Shown here: in pieces, positions 36,201-48,394 of the stretch
Layout: every line of letters begins with the position of its first letter
How positions within the stretch are numbered: the first letter of the stretch is position 1
NCBI GenBank assembly: GCA_029204045.2
Contig: CM055075.1
Coordinates: forward strand, 23,533,601-23,597,600
Source: Tillandsia leiboldiana
Lineage: Eukaryota > Streptophyta > Magnoliopsida > Poales > Bromeliaceae
Direction: 5' to 3'
DNA: 64,000 nt
Position numbers and translations under genes: made by a program
The notes under the pieces: model-generated
What the model was told of the DNA's origin: nothing
The model's database searches: none
The model's input: only the letters and a program-made list of their open reading frames with translations

Positions 36201-37432
36201 TGGGGAACCTCGGGATTCGAGCCTCCAAAAATCCCAGAACTTGGCAGGAAGATCAAGGACTTGAAGATGAAAATCTTCCAAGAAGGGAGCTCGGGGAGAT
36301 CAAGCTTGGGCTGAGAGGAAAAAACCAAAGAAGAGGGCTCGGGCTGCCTATTTATAGGCTGAGAAAAACATTAGGAGAAATACCCAATGTGTCCCAAGTT
36401 CCGGGCGCGCACAGTGCGGCCGGCCCAGCCCGCAGGTTTCGGGCGCGCACAGTGCGGCCGGCCCGCCAAGATTCGGGCGCGCACAGTGCGGCCCGGTCCA
36501 CCACACAGCCCAGTCCGCTAACACCCGGGCCCCACTGCACCGGTGCACCTGCGCCCGCCAATGGCGACGCGACACGTGGCCCGGCCACCCGTGCACCGCG
36601 CACGTCGCGCGCGTGGACCGCGCACGTCGCGGCTGACCCGGGCCCGTACGGCCACCTGCCCCGCCGTACGGCCACCTGCCCCGGTCAACGACCCCACCGA
36701 TTGCGTGGACCGGGAGCACAACACGGACCAACTACCTCCCGCCACGTGTCCACCCGGTCTACCGTGCACCACCGGCCTGCTCCGTGAACCCAGACCACAA
36801 CACCGACCAGTGAAAAACCTGCCACGTGTCCCTCCTCGGGTGCACGACGGCCGCGTGGACCGCGCACCTGACCGCGCCCCGCGCGCTGCCCGCGCCCCTG
36901 TGCGCCTGCCCGCGGCCGCGCGCCGCCTGCCCGAGCGCCCGCCGCCTCCGCCGCTGCCCGCCGCCGCCAACCGCCGCCGGCGATCGCCGGAAACACTGTT
37001 CCGGCGATGAACAGTAACCGCAGCCCAAAAACATCAAGTAAATAGCCCATCTTGACCGTTTTCGCGCGCTGATTCCAAAAACGACGTCCATTTTGCCAAA
37101 TTCCAAACCTATAATTCGCCGGAGGCTCCCGCAAACCCCAAAACTGCCAAAACTTCCGGGAGCCCGCTTTTGGGTATCCGGACTCAGAATTAAGCAAACA
37201 AAAAGCCATTTCCAAGCGTTTTTCCGCACCGAACCCAAATCCACCCTCTGTTTGGCCAAAATCCTTTCCTAAAATTCGGCAAAAGCAGCCGAAGGCCAAT
37301 ACACCCAACCAAAGCTCACAGGGTCCATCTCTTGTGTCCAAATAGGCGCGCGAACACCGCCGACAAGCCACGTAGGCTTCCAGAAGCTGCTGGTCACACT
37401 GTAGAAGCCCGGCAAAGGTCCGGGTCACCACA
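33288..37432 (-). repeat. G1 5' LTR (copy B)
   Basis: It is 4145 bp against 4167 in copy A; the deficit is scattered single-base losses. It starts TGTCACGCC at 33288 on the plus strand and ends CACCACA at 37432, followed by GTTAC. Confidence 0.9.
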
Positions 37433-40400
37433 GTTACTGTCACGCCGGAACAGTGTTTCCGGCGATCGCCGGAGGCGGCGGGCAGCGCCGGCGGGCGGCG
37501 GCGCAGCTCGGGCAGGCGGCAGGCGGCGGCACAGGGCGGGGCAGGGCTCGCGGGCAGGCGCCCGGGCGCGCGGGCAGGCGCGCGCGGTCCACCACCGCGC
37601 GGCGCCAGTGCGGGATGCCACGTGGCACGGTTCGGTTGGTTGGTCCACAGCGCGGGGTCCACGGACTGTGGGCATGGGTGCACGGTAGACCGGGGGACAC
37701 GTGGCATGCGGTTACTGGTTCGGTGTTGTGCACCCGGTCCACGCAGGCTGTGGAGTGGTTGACCGGGGGCAGGTGGGCCGTACGGCGGGCAGGTGGCCGT
37801 ACGGGCGCGGTGCAGGCGGCGACGTGCGCGGTGCACGGGCTGCCGGGGCCACGTGGCGCGACGCCACTGGCGGACCGCGGGTGCCGTGCGCCGGGCGCAG
37901 GGGGCCAGGGGGCGTCACAAGTGTTGGGCTACGTGGCCGGCCCAGAAGTTTAGGGCTTGAACAGTAATGGGCCGGGCCCCAGTACTGTAGCCGCCCGAAA
38001 TGTTGCGGCGCCCGAGAAGTGGGGACCAGTGGGGGATTTCTTCAAATTATTTTATCAAGCCTTTTAAAGGCAACACCCGAGCAAACCTTCATTGGCCTTT
38101 TTATCTCAACCCTCTCACTCTTGCCCGAGCCCCCTCAAGCAAAGTTTTCACCTCTAAGTGCTTGATCTTCCTGCCAAGTTCTAGGATTTTTGGAGGCTCG
38201 AATCCAGAGGTTCCCATTTTACGGCGCCCGGGCGCGACGTTGCGTTCCTGGGTTCTTCTTCGGCGCAGCGACAGTTGTTTTTAGCTACCCTGGCTACCCG
38301 AGATCATTTGCTGTGATTCTTGCGCCGACAGACTCCTAAGAGGTAGGACTCATCTTTCGTTTTTGGTCGCGCTTTTCTTGTTTCGAGGTTTTGGCACGGA
38401 TCCCGAGGCAAACAGTGACCCCATTTTCTGTGTGGACTTCCTTGACAGCAGAGGGTGTGTTTTGGCCATATCTTCGCGCCACGAGCATCAGACGGAAAAC
38501 GAGCTTATACAACTTTTTCATCTACGGATCGCAAGGAACACCTCGTATTTTTCTTGGATTTTTGAGAGATTATTTCGAGGTGAAAATTACTGTTTCCTCT
38601 GTGAACAGTGCACAGTTTTAGCACAGATTTTTGTATGAGTGTATCCCCTTGCCGAATTTTTATCTCTGACTTACCGAACTCGGATTTGGGCGTGCAAGGT
38701 ACCGTTGCAAAGCTATCGACGCGAGGATCGCTGTGATTTTTCTTGTAATTTTCTGGGCACTATCTGCAGGTGATAATTTAACAGTTTTGAATCCGAGTGT
38801 TGTAGGTGGTTATAAGAGCATAATTGGGAGCCCTAGTGTAATTCGTGAGCTTTGTATTGTACCAGGAATATTTCGGGTGTGCTAAATGTGGGAGCAAGGA
38901 TTTGGAGTTTTGGTATTTTCTTGCTGTAACGGATCGGTCAGTTAGCATTCAGGTGGGTGGTTGTTGTACTCCTCTCCTTGTATGCCCACTAGGGATGCTA
39001 GAATTCCCCTGATGTGTTGATGCTAACTTATTGATTGGTAGTCTTGCACATGGCCTTGAGGGAAATTATTAACTGGTTATTGGATCCATGTGGAATTTGT
39101 GGTAGCATAGCATGTTGATCGCATAATTATTTCTGGACTGCACGTTTAGGCGGCCAGAGTCAGAAACTTGAGGAGGCTACAAATTGCATTGGGACTTGTT
39201 CATATTGTGAACTTGTCCACTTTAGCACTTTATTCCTCAAACTGATATTCTTGAAAATGGATAAATATTGAGACTAATGCAGTACTTAAACGACTCCTGG
39301 TCACTTAATTATTCATCTTTTACTAGTATACTATCTTTTGGAGACCTTGACTTTCGGCAGAACCCATGCATTTATGCCTTTCTTCTCCTAGTATTGATAG
39401 ACTTGCGGCATAGTCGCTCGGGTTCGAGCGGGTGTTGGACAGTGTAGTCAGGTATTGGGGATTTGGGACAGGTTGGGCTCTTGACAGGGTGTTGCGGCGA
39501 CCACGAATTTTGGGTGGTTGACCGGGTTATTACTATTGCATCAGATTGGGCGTTTTGGGGGTTGAGTTCTATTTAGTGGACGGAGTTGTTCCACGTTGAT
39601 CTTAGCCATGATCCAGTCCTGCTATTATGAGACAGCGGTGTACAGAGATACTTGATTCAGTGATGCTTGATACTGTGATACTTTACCTAGTGTGGGTCGC
39701 TCCCCTCGAGTGCCACTCCGGAGTAGGCTTTCCACGGTGCAGAGCGCCGGGCACCAGGCCTGGGTTCTTGAGCTCGACAGCAGAGCAGGCAGTGCCAGTG
39801 TTCACTGGCGGACAGATTGGGTCATTTTGACAGGCTTCTAGATTCTGATGCATCACTTTCTCCATCCTATTGGTTGGTCTATGTAGAGGCATATTAGGGA
39901 TAGCATTTTATCGGATGCTTCATTATCTGCACCCCCATTTCTTCTCCTTCTCCCCCCCCCTTTTTGCCTCTGATTACCTGGTGGGCATATTTGAGCTGAG
40001 GCTTTACCCACTAGGGGAGGCTACTGTTTATAGTAGTACTTACCCCCCCATTGTCTTTTCTTGTTTCTTTCTTCCCCTTTGTTTTGCAGAGTCCTCTGTG
40101 GGAGTTGCTGGGCCGTCAGCAACTGATCGAGGTAAGCGGATTGCAGACTAGATAGAGAGCCACCCGAGGGTTGTAGCACGTAGCCGGAGCTTTTGGGTAC
40201 CTGGTCTTCTCAGACAGCTTTTGTTTATTTCTTTTTGGGTCTGGCTTTTGCCAGCTGTTTGTATATTTAGTGGTGAGCTGGGAGAGACATCTGTATTTTA
40301 TTCCACTGTTGTACTCTTTTACTTCCAGCTTCTGTCTGAGATACAGTAGTTTTAGTTTAGCTCTGCTTTTTATGCTCTATTATTATTATTTCTTATCTGA

Positions 40401-40494
40401 GCAGGTTACCGACGCTTCGTGTATGTGGGAAATACCGCATGCACGGCGGATCTGTAGACGGGCCCGGGTTCTGGTTTACACCCGGGGCGTGACA
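37433..40494 (+). repeat. G2 3' LTR, second part (copy B)
   Basis: Counterpart of 14465-17479. Between about 37440 and 39370 it differs from copy A by many indels and substitutions; from 39380 onward it is nearly identical. The uneven error rate suggests a poorly corrected stretch, not true divergence. It ends GGGGCGTGACA at 40494. Confidence 0.88.
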
Positions 40495-40495
40495 G

Positions 40496-42638
40496 CTTCA
40501 CAGCCGGAATTTACAGCTACATTTTTGGGCTGAAGCTGTGAACACTGCAATCTATGTAATTAATCGAGTTTATTTGCGCCCGGGAACGTTTAAATACACC
40601 ATATGAACTATGGTGTGGTAGAAAACCCAACATCAAATATTTTTCGCATCTTCGGGAGTCGGTGTTACATTTTACGTGACCGTGAAAATCTTGGAAAGTT
40701 TGACTCACGAAAGTGGACGAAGGGATTTTCTTGGGGTATTCTACTAATAGTAGAGCATATCGAGTATTTAACTTGGAATCTAAGACGATCGTAGAATCTA
40801 TAAATGTTAAAGTAGATGAAGCTTTTCACTTTGCATCTGAAAAATCTACCCTCGATATCTCTCTAGATGATGATTCTCCTGCCGTTGCATCTTCTCATAA
40901 TATACTTCCAATATTAATGATGCATCTAATGGTTCTTTCAAGTTATCTAATGTGCAGGAATCATCTCATATATCTCCGAGTACTCCGTTTCAACAAACGC
41001 TACGAATCTCCAGGATCATCCGGAATCGAATATTATGGAGATCCACAGAAGGAGTTAGAACTCGGAGGCAGTTGGTTTGTGGATTCCGCTGCCTACGTAT
41101 CTTTAATCGAACCAAAGAACATAGATGAAGCTCTTCAGGATGACTACTGGATTTAAAGCAATGCAGGAAGAGCTCCATCAATTTGAGCGAAACAAAGTCC
41201 TGGGAATTAACGAAGCCTCCAAAGCAACATAATGTGATAGGTACCAAATGGATCTTCAAGAACAAGAAAAATGAGGATGGTACTATCATCAGGAACAAGG
41301 CACGATTAGTTGCTCAAGGCTACTCTCAAGTAGAAGGTATAGACTTTGATGAAACATTCGCCCCTGTAGCTAGACTCGAGTCCATTCGTATACTATTTGC
41401 TATTGCTTGTCATTTTAAATCAAATTATTTCAAATGGACGTTAAGAGCGCATTTCTAAATGGGTTTTTAAATGAGGAAGTTTATGTGGCTCAACCGAAAG
41501 GTTTTGTAGACCATAAACAACCTAACCATGTTTTTCGTTTGAAAAAGGCTCTTTACGGTCTGAAACAAGCACCGCGAGCATGGTACGAAAGGTTGACAAA
41601 GCACCTTTTGGAGAAGGGCTACACTCGAGGGGGAGCTGATAGGACCTCTCTTGTGAAGCATTATCAAAGCAATTTCATTGTAGCACAAATCTATGTCGAT
41701 GACATTGTATTTGGCGCAACAAGAGATAATGATGCTTCTAAATTCGCGGAGACCATGGAAAGCGAATTTGAGATGTCCATGATGGGCGAATTGACTTATT
41801 TCCTTGGATTGCAAATTAAACAAAATGATGAAGGTATTCACTTGAGTCAATCCAAGTATGCAATGGAGTTGGTTAAAAAGTTTGATCTTGAAAATTCGAA
41901 GGATTTTCCGACTCCAATGGGAACTAGCCACAAGGGACTTGGAAGTGAATTACAAAGTGAGAATGTAGACGAGAAACTGTATCGAAGTATGATTGGAAGT
42001 CTACTTTACCTCACGGCTAGTCGCCCGGATATATCTTTTGGTGTTGGGATCTGCGCGAGATATCAATCTGCACCAAAGGAGGTTCACCTGAAAGCGGTGA
42101 AAAGGATCATCCGGTATATCAAAGGATCAATTAATTTCGGAATTGGTATCCTATGGGAACAAGTTTGGATATTGTTGGATACTCAGATGCCGATTGGGCA
42201 GGGTCAGTGGATGATCGGAAAAGCACGAGTGGTGCATGCTTCTATCTTGGCCATTGCCTTGTTGCATGGCACAGTAAAAAGCAGAATTGCATAGCACTCT
42301 CGACTGCCGAAGCGGAATACATTTCAGCGGGTAGTTGTTCAACCCAACTCATTTGGATGAAAAGTGTGTTGAGCGACTTCCGGATTTCAGCATCTTCGGT
42401 AACAATTCTTTGTGACAACTCAAGTGCAATTAACATTTCTAAAAACCCTGTGTTGCACTCTAGAACAAAACATATTGAACTTAGATATCATTTTCTTAGA
42501 GAGCTAGTTGAATCAAATACTCTTCAACTTTCATATATTTCAACTGAGGATCAATTAGCTGACATTCTAACAAAACCTTTGGATCAAAAACGTTTTATTC
42601 ATTTGCGAAAAGCAATTGGAATGCTTTCCTTGAAATAA
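40496..42638 (+). pseudogene. Ty1/copia pol, frameshifted in copy B
   Basis: Same product as 17481-19621. Breaks include an extra T near 41155 (GGATTTAAAG), an extra C near 41200, a lost A near 41419 and a lost T near 42146. Copy A is open at these points, while copy B is in frame near 40936 where copy A is not. The breaks thus complement each other, which points to consensus errors. The catalytic YVDD is still present near 41695. Confidence 0.88.
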
Positions 42639-43574
42639 ACTTCTTTTTGAAATCCTTGCTTAGAATAGGTTTTGTTTGTTTTTTGTTTTGTTCATTATCT
42701 ATGTTTGTACATAGGACATTAATTGAGGATAGATCATAATTGACTTTAATTGCATCTTTTCGCACATTTAGAAATTTATTATGCTTTTCCCATCATAATA
42801 TTTCACTGTTGCAATGATCATTTATGTTAATTAAATCATCTTCTAAGTGATCAAAGTCAATTTCTCTCTCAATGATCTCTTGGTATAGTCATTATCTTAT
42901 TTGACTGTTTAGTCGAGTATGAAATCGAGATCAATTTTTGGTTGAATACTTTATATCTTAAATAATTGATAGCCAATTGAGGGGGAGTCAAAGAAAAGTA
43001 AAATGCTCAAAAGATGTGGAAAGAGTTACATCCCAATGAGGAGTGTGAAAACTACCACCACATGGAGGAAAGAGCTACCACCTCGGTCGTCCGAGTATTG
43101 TGTGCATCTACCACATGTATACCAAGCATGGTTGTTCAAATTTTGATTAAGTAAAATGCATGTTGAAATATTTGACTCCGTCAAATTTCAAGGTTGGTAT
43201 AAGGTGGGTTTTTAAAGAAAGATGCTCAAAGAGCCACTCTCTTCAACAGATTGTCTAGATACATTATCTACTATATTTGGGATTTCAAACATCTATTGAT
43301 CTTTGTATTTCATTTTCTTTACTGAATTGATGATTTGATAAAGGCATTACTCATAAGATCAAGTTAGATGTAATTGAAGGTGTTCAACTTTAAGGGATTT
43401 AATTTTTGTAAATTCTCGTTTCATTTTTGGATATTATTGATAGATTTGGCATAATCTAATTCTTGTTGTATGAAACGATGATTTTTGTTTAAAGTTGATA
43501 CACATTTGTGCTTACAATCTTTTTCTGGTTTTTCTTGAATTTCTCTAAAATTTTCTAAAGAAAAAGTTGGAGCC

Positions 43575-43744
43575 GATCCGGATCGGGCAAGATGATCCGG
43601 ATCCCGAACGCAGGTATTCTTCTGCGGGCTGACGATCCGGATTGGACCTGCCGATCCGGATCCCGAACGCAGTTTCTCACTGCGGGTAGCCGATCCGGAT
43701 CGCAAGCATGGTCTGATCCGGATCGCGGCTAGGGTTTTATAAAG
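43575..43744 (+). promoter_or_regulatory. Internal promoter-like block of copia C (copy B)
   Basis: Six GATCCGGATC-type palindromes (43575-43724), CTAGGGTTT and TATAAAG (43738-43744), identical to copy A. A candidate leader intron follows (GTAAGT at 43860, CAG ending 44244). Confidence 0.6.
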
Positions 43745-43859
43745 AACAAAAGGGTTTTGATTTCTTTTACTCCAATCTTTTGTTCCAAAGTTTCCAGAGC
43801 CTCTCTCTCTAGATTTCATCCTTCTTGGAAGCTTTCAAACTCAAGTTCTTCAACTCCAA

Positions 43860-44244
43860 GTAAGTTTTATTGAGCAAAATCTCGGGTTTTCACCGTTTTT
43901 CTCTATTCCTCCTCAAACGTGATGAATTTCTTGGATCAATTTTGTTTGTGGATGGTTTTTGATCAAATTTCTTTTGAAATAAGAACTCTGGGTAGATTAG
44001 TTTTGATTATATGCTAGGTATTCTCAAGATAAACGGATTTTTGGTCTTCGATTTCAAAAATTTCGGTTTTAGGGCATATAATAAGGATTTTTGAAAATCA
44101 TGCAATTGATCTGTTTTTAAAAATCTCTTTTACAAAACTAATTTGATTTTTAGTCTCTCTACACGATAATGATTGTTTGGGTACAATTTTTCAAATCTTT
44201 GAAAATTAACAATTTTTCATGTGTTCTTGAGTTGGTCTTCACAG
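43860..44244 (+). other. Candidate leader intron before the third ORF (copy B)
   Basis: The donor AAGTAAGT and acceptor TTCACAG are the same as in copy A; 385 bases, AT-rich. The start codon at 44270 would be 25 bases into the second exon. Confidence 0.45.
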
Positions 44245-44269
44245 GATACATTTTTCACTATCAATCAAA

Positions 44270-45676
44270 ATGGTGATCACTTGGATTATTTTCCTACTTG
44301 CTGCCATGGTTCATACCAAGGATACTGTCAAGCCTAAGAAGGCTAAGAAAGCGAAGAAGACCAAGGATGATTCCGACACTGAATCAGAGACGGAGTCGAT
44401 CGACTGGGATAACATCGAAATCGAGCAAGCTGCTCCCATTGTCTCCAAAGGGAAAGCAACTGCTGAAGCTTCAAAGCCTACTGCAGCTGAAAAAGGAAAA
44501 GCCCCTATGGAACCAAGTCCAATTGGAACAAAAAGAAAAACCGGTGCAAGAAAAAGAGGCAGTGCTCAGGGAATTACCATTGAGGAACCAGTTGCTAGGC
44601 AGCCTCCTCCACAAGACTTCATCAGCTCCGAAAGAATCAAGGATTTTGAGAAGAGGGAATGCATTGGCGAGAGACATGTCAATGTCAAACCAATGAAGGA
44701 ACGATCTGTAGCTTTTGGGACTTTGTTTGACCAAGTTGGTCTTGCTCAAATTTGCAACTTCCCTGAGACTACTGGGTACTGTCCACACTCAGTTCGAATG
44801 TTTTATCAGAACGCTGCAAGTCTGATTGATCACGAGGATGGACGTCGAGAATTTCACACTTTGGTTAAAAATATCAAAATCAAAGTCACACCCCAGCTGA
44901 TTGGAGTTGTGCTAGGTATGACAGCCAGAGCTGATGGACTCCATTACCTAAAAACTCAAAGCTTCAACGACAACTCCTGGAGAGTTGTAGTTAATGGAAT
45001 TTGTCTTCCAAATACTCGGTCGACCGGAAATTCTGTTTTCTCTAAAGAGCTTCGACCAGAGTATCGGTATATAAACTTCATTGTCTGCTACAACATTCTT
45101 CCCAACATGAATACGAAGGTTCTTCGATGGGACAGAATGTTATACCTTTATCTTCTTGGAAACCCGGCCGCATTGATGGGAGCAAACTTGAATATTCCTT
45201 ATCTCATTTGGTCAAGGATGGCACGGTATGTGGAACACTCTCATCCCACAGAAAGACTACCCTACCTAATGATTATCATGCGCATCCTTAGAAAGTTTAA
45301 AGTCGATACAAGCGCGAGTTCATACATGTACAGTTTGGGCACCATTAATGAGACGGCAATTGTGAAGTCTCTCTCGACGAAGCCAGATGAACCCATAATA
45401 CCTCCTCACCGGCAACGAGCACAACAACAACAAGCGACAACCTCTACACTAGCAGCACAACCAGCACCTCCATCAACGTCTGATGATGATGCGTCGGTTA
45501 GCTCAATCTTTAAGGAGCAACAGCGACTCTCAAACGAACAAGAACGCATGGCTACTGATTTCGCTGAAATGAGAGAAGATATCAAAGAAGTTAAGAAGGA
45601 ACAAGCTTCTATGAACAAACGGATCAAGAAAATGTTTCAGAAGCTTGGGTGTATCAGCTCCGACGACTCTGCATAA
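44270..45676 (+). CDS. Third ORF of copia C: SIRE-type env-like/plant transposon domain protein, 468 aa
   Basis: This intact frame lies between pol and the 3' LTR. Residues 1-13 are hydrophobic (MVITWIIFLLAAM) and could be a signal or anchor segment; a second in-frame ATG at residue 13 (44306) gives a protein without it. Copy A has one extra G between the two ATGs, so the hydrophobic start is not certain. Residues 15-100 are Lys/Glu/Ser-rich. A conserved block at about 145-350 (LFDQVGLAQICNF, VRMFYQNA) resembles the 'putative plant transposon protein' domain seen in third ORFs of SIRE elements. About 375-410 is Gln/Pro/Ser-rich, and 413-458 is a predicted coiled coil. Role unknown; 'env-like' rests on position, not on proven homology to viral envelope proteins. 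Confidence 0.82.
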   Translation: MVITWIIFLLAAMVHTKDTVKPKKAKKAKKTKDDSDTESETESIDWDNIEIEQAAPIVSKGKATAEASKPTAAEKGKAPMEPSPIGTKRKTGARKRGSAQGITIEEPVARQPPPQDFISSERIKDFEKRECIGERHVNVKPMKERSVAFGTLFDQVGLAQICNFPETTGYCPHSVRMFYQNAASLIDHEDGRREFHTLVKNIKIKVTPQLIGVVLGMTARADGLHYLKTQSFNDNSWRVVVNGICLPNTRSTGNSVFSKELRPEYRYINFIVCYNILPNMNTKVLRWDRMLYLYLLGNPAALMGANLNIPYLIWSRMARYVEHSHPTERLPYLMIIMRILRKFKVDTSASSYMYSLGTINETAIVKSLSTKPDEPIIPPHRQRAQQQQATTSTLAAQPAPPSTSDDDASVSSIFKEQQRLSNEQERMATDFAEMREDIKEVKKEQASMNKRIKKMFQKLGCISSDDSA

Positions 45677-46375
45677 ACTTTTGTTTCTAACCTTTCCTTC
45701 GCAGGTTTTTAAGTTTTTGTTATTATTCAGCTCTCACGTTTCTTTATTCTGATCTATTTAACTCTCCTCAAAATTTTTGTGATTTTGGCTTTGTTTGTGA
45801 CAAAAAGGGGGAGAGAGTTTAGAGAGAACTTGAACAATGATGATGTGAATATCGAACTTGAATAATGATGATGTGAATGTGTGAACATCGAGGTAAGTAT
45901 AACCTCAACTTGAAAGGTAAGTAGAACTTCAACTTTTGGTTTCCATTTATTTGAATGCATGCCTCGACTAACTATTCAACTAACTATTTGGGCATGTAAT
46001 ATAACTAACAAGTTGATGTTCACTAACATGACATTTGGTTTTTGATTGCATAGAAGATATGTTGGTGTTTTAACTATGATCAGTTTACATATCTGAATGT
46101 ATAAATGTCTTGGTAAGTATAAATGAGTATAAACTTCATCTCTGTATATGGTTTTTGAATGATATAAAATTCTTGAGGTATCTAACGATTTCTTTTGTCA
46201 AGAATGATTTCTTTTGCAGAGAGTACAGATGTCTAAGTCTAGAGTCTGTTTTAGGAGTTTAACTCATGTATTTTATTTTGGATCTCCATTGTAAATTTTT
46301 GTTGTATGGTGATAGCAACAAAAATATCTTTTTGAATTTTCTTTAGTGGATCTGTGTTTTGTCACGAAACCGCCA
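45677..46375 (+). other. Copia C 3' non-coding region (copy B)
   Basis: It follows the third ORF up to the polypurine tract and contains a second purine run (AAAAAGGGGGAGAGAG near 45802). I see no conserved frame. The same run is in copy A near 22785 and, inverted, in copia F near 63695. Confidence 0.6.
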
Positions 46376-47709
46376 AAGGGGGAGATTGTTACGGAATTTG
46401 AGTTGGCGTAGTTTCGTGAAAGTTTCAAGTCTTGAAGATTGAAGGTGAAGAAAGTTGGATCATTTAACTCAATCTCAAGAAAGAAGAATTCAAAAGGATC
46501 AGGTATGTTTAACTAAAGATTTTGTGTGATCCGAATACTTCTTGTAGTGTAGAAACACTTGGAAGAATCTTTCATTGCATAAAAATCAAAAACTGGACTT
46601 GGGACATGTTCAGGATCCGGATCAGGTTGTTCAATCCGGATCCCGAAGGTGGTTCGTTCATACACCAGTTCAATCCGGGTCGTAGCCTCTCTTGATCCGG
46701 ATCCCGAACACTGAGTTTACCATTTTCCTTGAACGATCCGGATCAGGCTTCGCAATTCGGATCCCGAACGTTGATGTTTGGTGAACTGTATGAACGATCC
46801 GGATCCCGAACCTTCGTTTTTCTGGAACTACCTGACTCGTTACGACGATCCGGATCACAGCTAATCCGATCCGGATCGCCGTCCGTAAAATTTCCAGAAA
46901 TGGTAGGTTTTTTATTCTTATCTCCTTCCTAGGGTTTTTAACCTATAAATAGACCCTATGACTCCTTTTCTAAAAAAAAAAAGGAAAATAGCCGTCATAT
47001 TCATATCTTATTTTATACGGCTCTAGATCCACATATAGAGAAGAAAGGAAATCATTAGAGAATACTCTATGTTTCTTCATCTATATTGATTAGTTTGATT
47101 CTAGGTTTTCATACTCACATCTTGAGTTGAATCAAACTAATGAATACTTAGATGGTATTTCCGATCTATCTTTGATCTAAGTATTCGGCGGATCATCACC
47201 ACCAAAAACAACGATTTACCCCAAAAATCGGCGCGTGGATTCGCGTGTCCTTGTGGATTCAAGGTTCAACCGCTCTCGTGGATTCGGAGCGAGGCACGTT
47301 CGTGGATTCGAAGGGTGCTATTGGGTGAAGACCGTGGACTCGGTCGGACGTCGTGGATTCAACGTTGGACGCCGTGGATTCGGCGTTGGGCGCAGATCGT
47401 GGATTCGAGAAGCGTCGTGGAGCGAGCGGAGAAGATCCTCTAGGAGCGTATGGAAAAGGTTGAGTCGTAAGTGTGTACGGTAAATCACCTTGTACGTGTT
47501 TTAATTCTAGTGGATTTCGCCGTGTTATCGGTCCCGTGGTTTTTTACTCCGGTGATGGAGTTTTCCACGTAAAAATCTTGCGAGTTATTTTTTATTTCCG
47601 CATTGGGTTTTTATCGCAACAATTTTTGAGTGTTTATACGTTTACACCTATTCACCCCCCTCTAGGTGTTTTTTCCCCTATTTAGATCCTTATTACATAT
47701 AACCCAACA
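46376..47709 (+). repeat. Copia C polypurine tract and 3' LTR (copy B)
   Basis: AAGGGGGAGAT precedes the LTR at 46387-47709 (1323 bp). TATA box TATAAATA at 46944-46951, palindrome array at about 46613-46878, GTGGATTCG units at about 47234-47410. Confidence 0.92.
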
Positions 47710-48394
47710 ATAACGACGATGACGGCGACGGTGACGAATACGACGGAGAACCCAAGAACTCAAACAAAAAGGACGACGAAAAAACCCCAAATAATTTATA
47801 ACAATTATTTTACTAACCGTAGATCGACGGGAAGGTTGTCCGATCGCGTTCTTGCCTTCGGTTCGATGTCCGGGAAGATCGGGCTCCTTCTCTTTCTCCT
47901 TTCCCTTTCTTCCGGCTAGGGTTCCGTCTTTTCCTTTTTCTCTTTATTTCTCTCCTCACCGGTTAGGGTTTTATTTTTCTTTTCTTTTCTTTCCGATAAT
48001 CGGGATCCCTTATATAGCTCGTATTATATCTTTAATTAATTTCCTCTTTAATTCGTACGTAAGAAAATTCTATTTTCCGTCATCGGATAATTAATTAATT
48101 AATTAATTATCCCCTACGAGATAACCCACCTTATCTCCAACGGGTGCAAGATATTTCGCACGGATTCCGATGCATGACTAATCACCGTATCACTAAGAAT
48201 TCCGTTCCGGGAGATCCCGACATCGGATTTCAGATCCGATCGCACCGTCGGCCATTATTTTCCGCGCTCTATCGCAGAAAAATACCAGCACCACACACTG
48301 GCCAACTTTTAACAATTAAATAATTTTATTCCTCTTAAGGGCTTAAATGGTTTAGATGTGAGTGAAAAATACCCCTAAGGGCCGGATCACTACA
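47710..48394 (-). repeat. G3 LTR fragment (copy B)
   Basis: Minus strand from TGTAGTGATCCGGCCC at 48394 leftwards to the copia LTR. It carries the minus-strand TATA box CTATATAAGG near 48010-48016. It closely matches 55436-56113 of the solo LTR. GACAT (48395-48399) would be the visible half of the G3 target duplication. Confidence 0.88.

Larger units (their letters stand above)
25863..37432 (-). mobile_element. G1, second assembled copy (copy B, left end missing)
   Basis: It has the same order as 2838-14464: LTR (25863-29867, lacking about 135 bases at the left), polypurine tract (29868-29884), interior, primer site (33269-33280), LTR (33288-37432), then GTTAC at 37433-37437. Single-base deletions are common in the GC-rich U3 parts. 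The interior (29868-33287) shows the same pol relics, for example the RT start at 31458-31264 and the RNase H end near 30556-30503. Confidence 0.88.
40495..47709 (+). mobile_element. Copia C, 3' part (copy B)
   Basis: Same layout as 17480-24672: pol, spacer (42639-43574), internal promoter-like block, third ORF, polypurine tract and 3' LTR. The bases after the LTR are ATAAC, the visible half of the expected target duplication in the G3 LTR. Confidence 0.9.
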
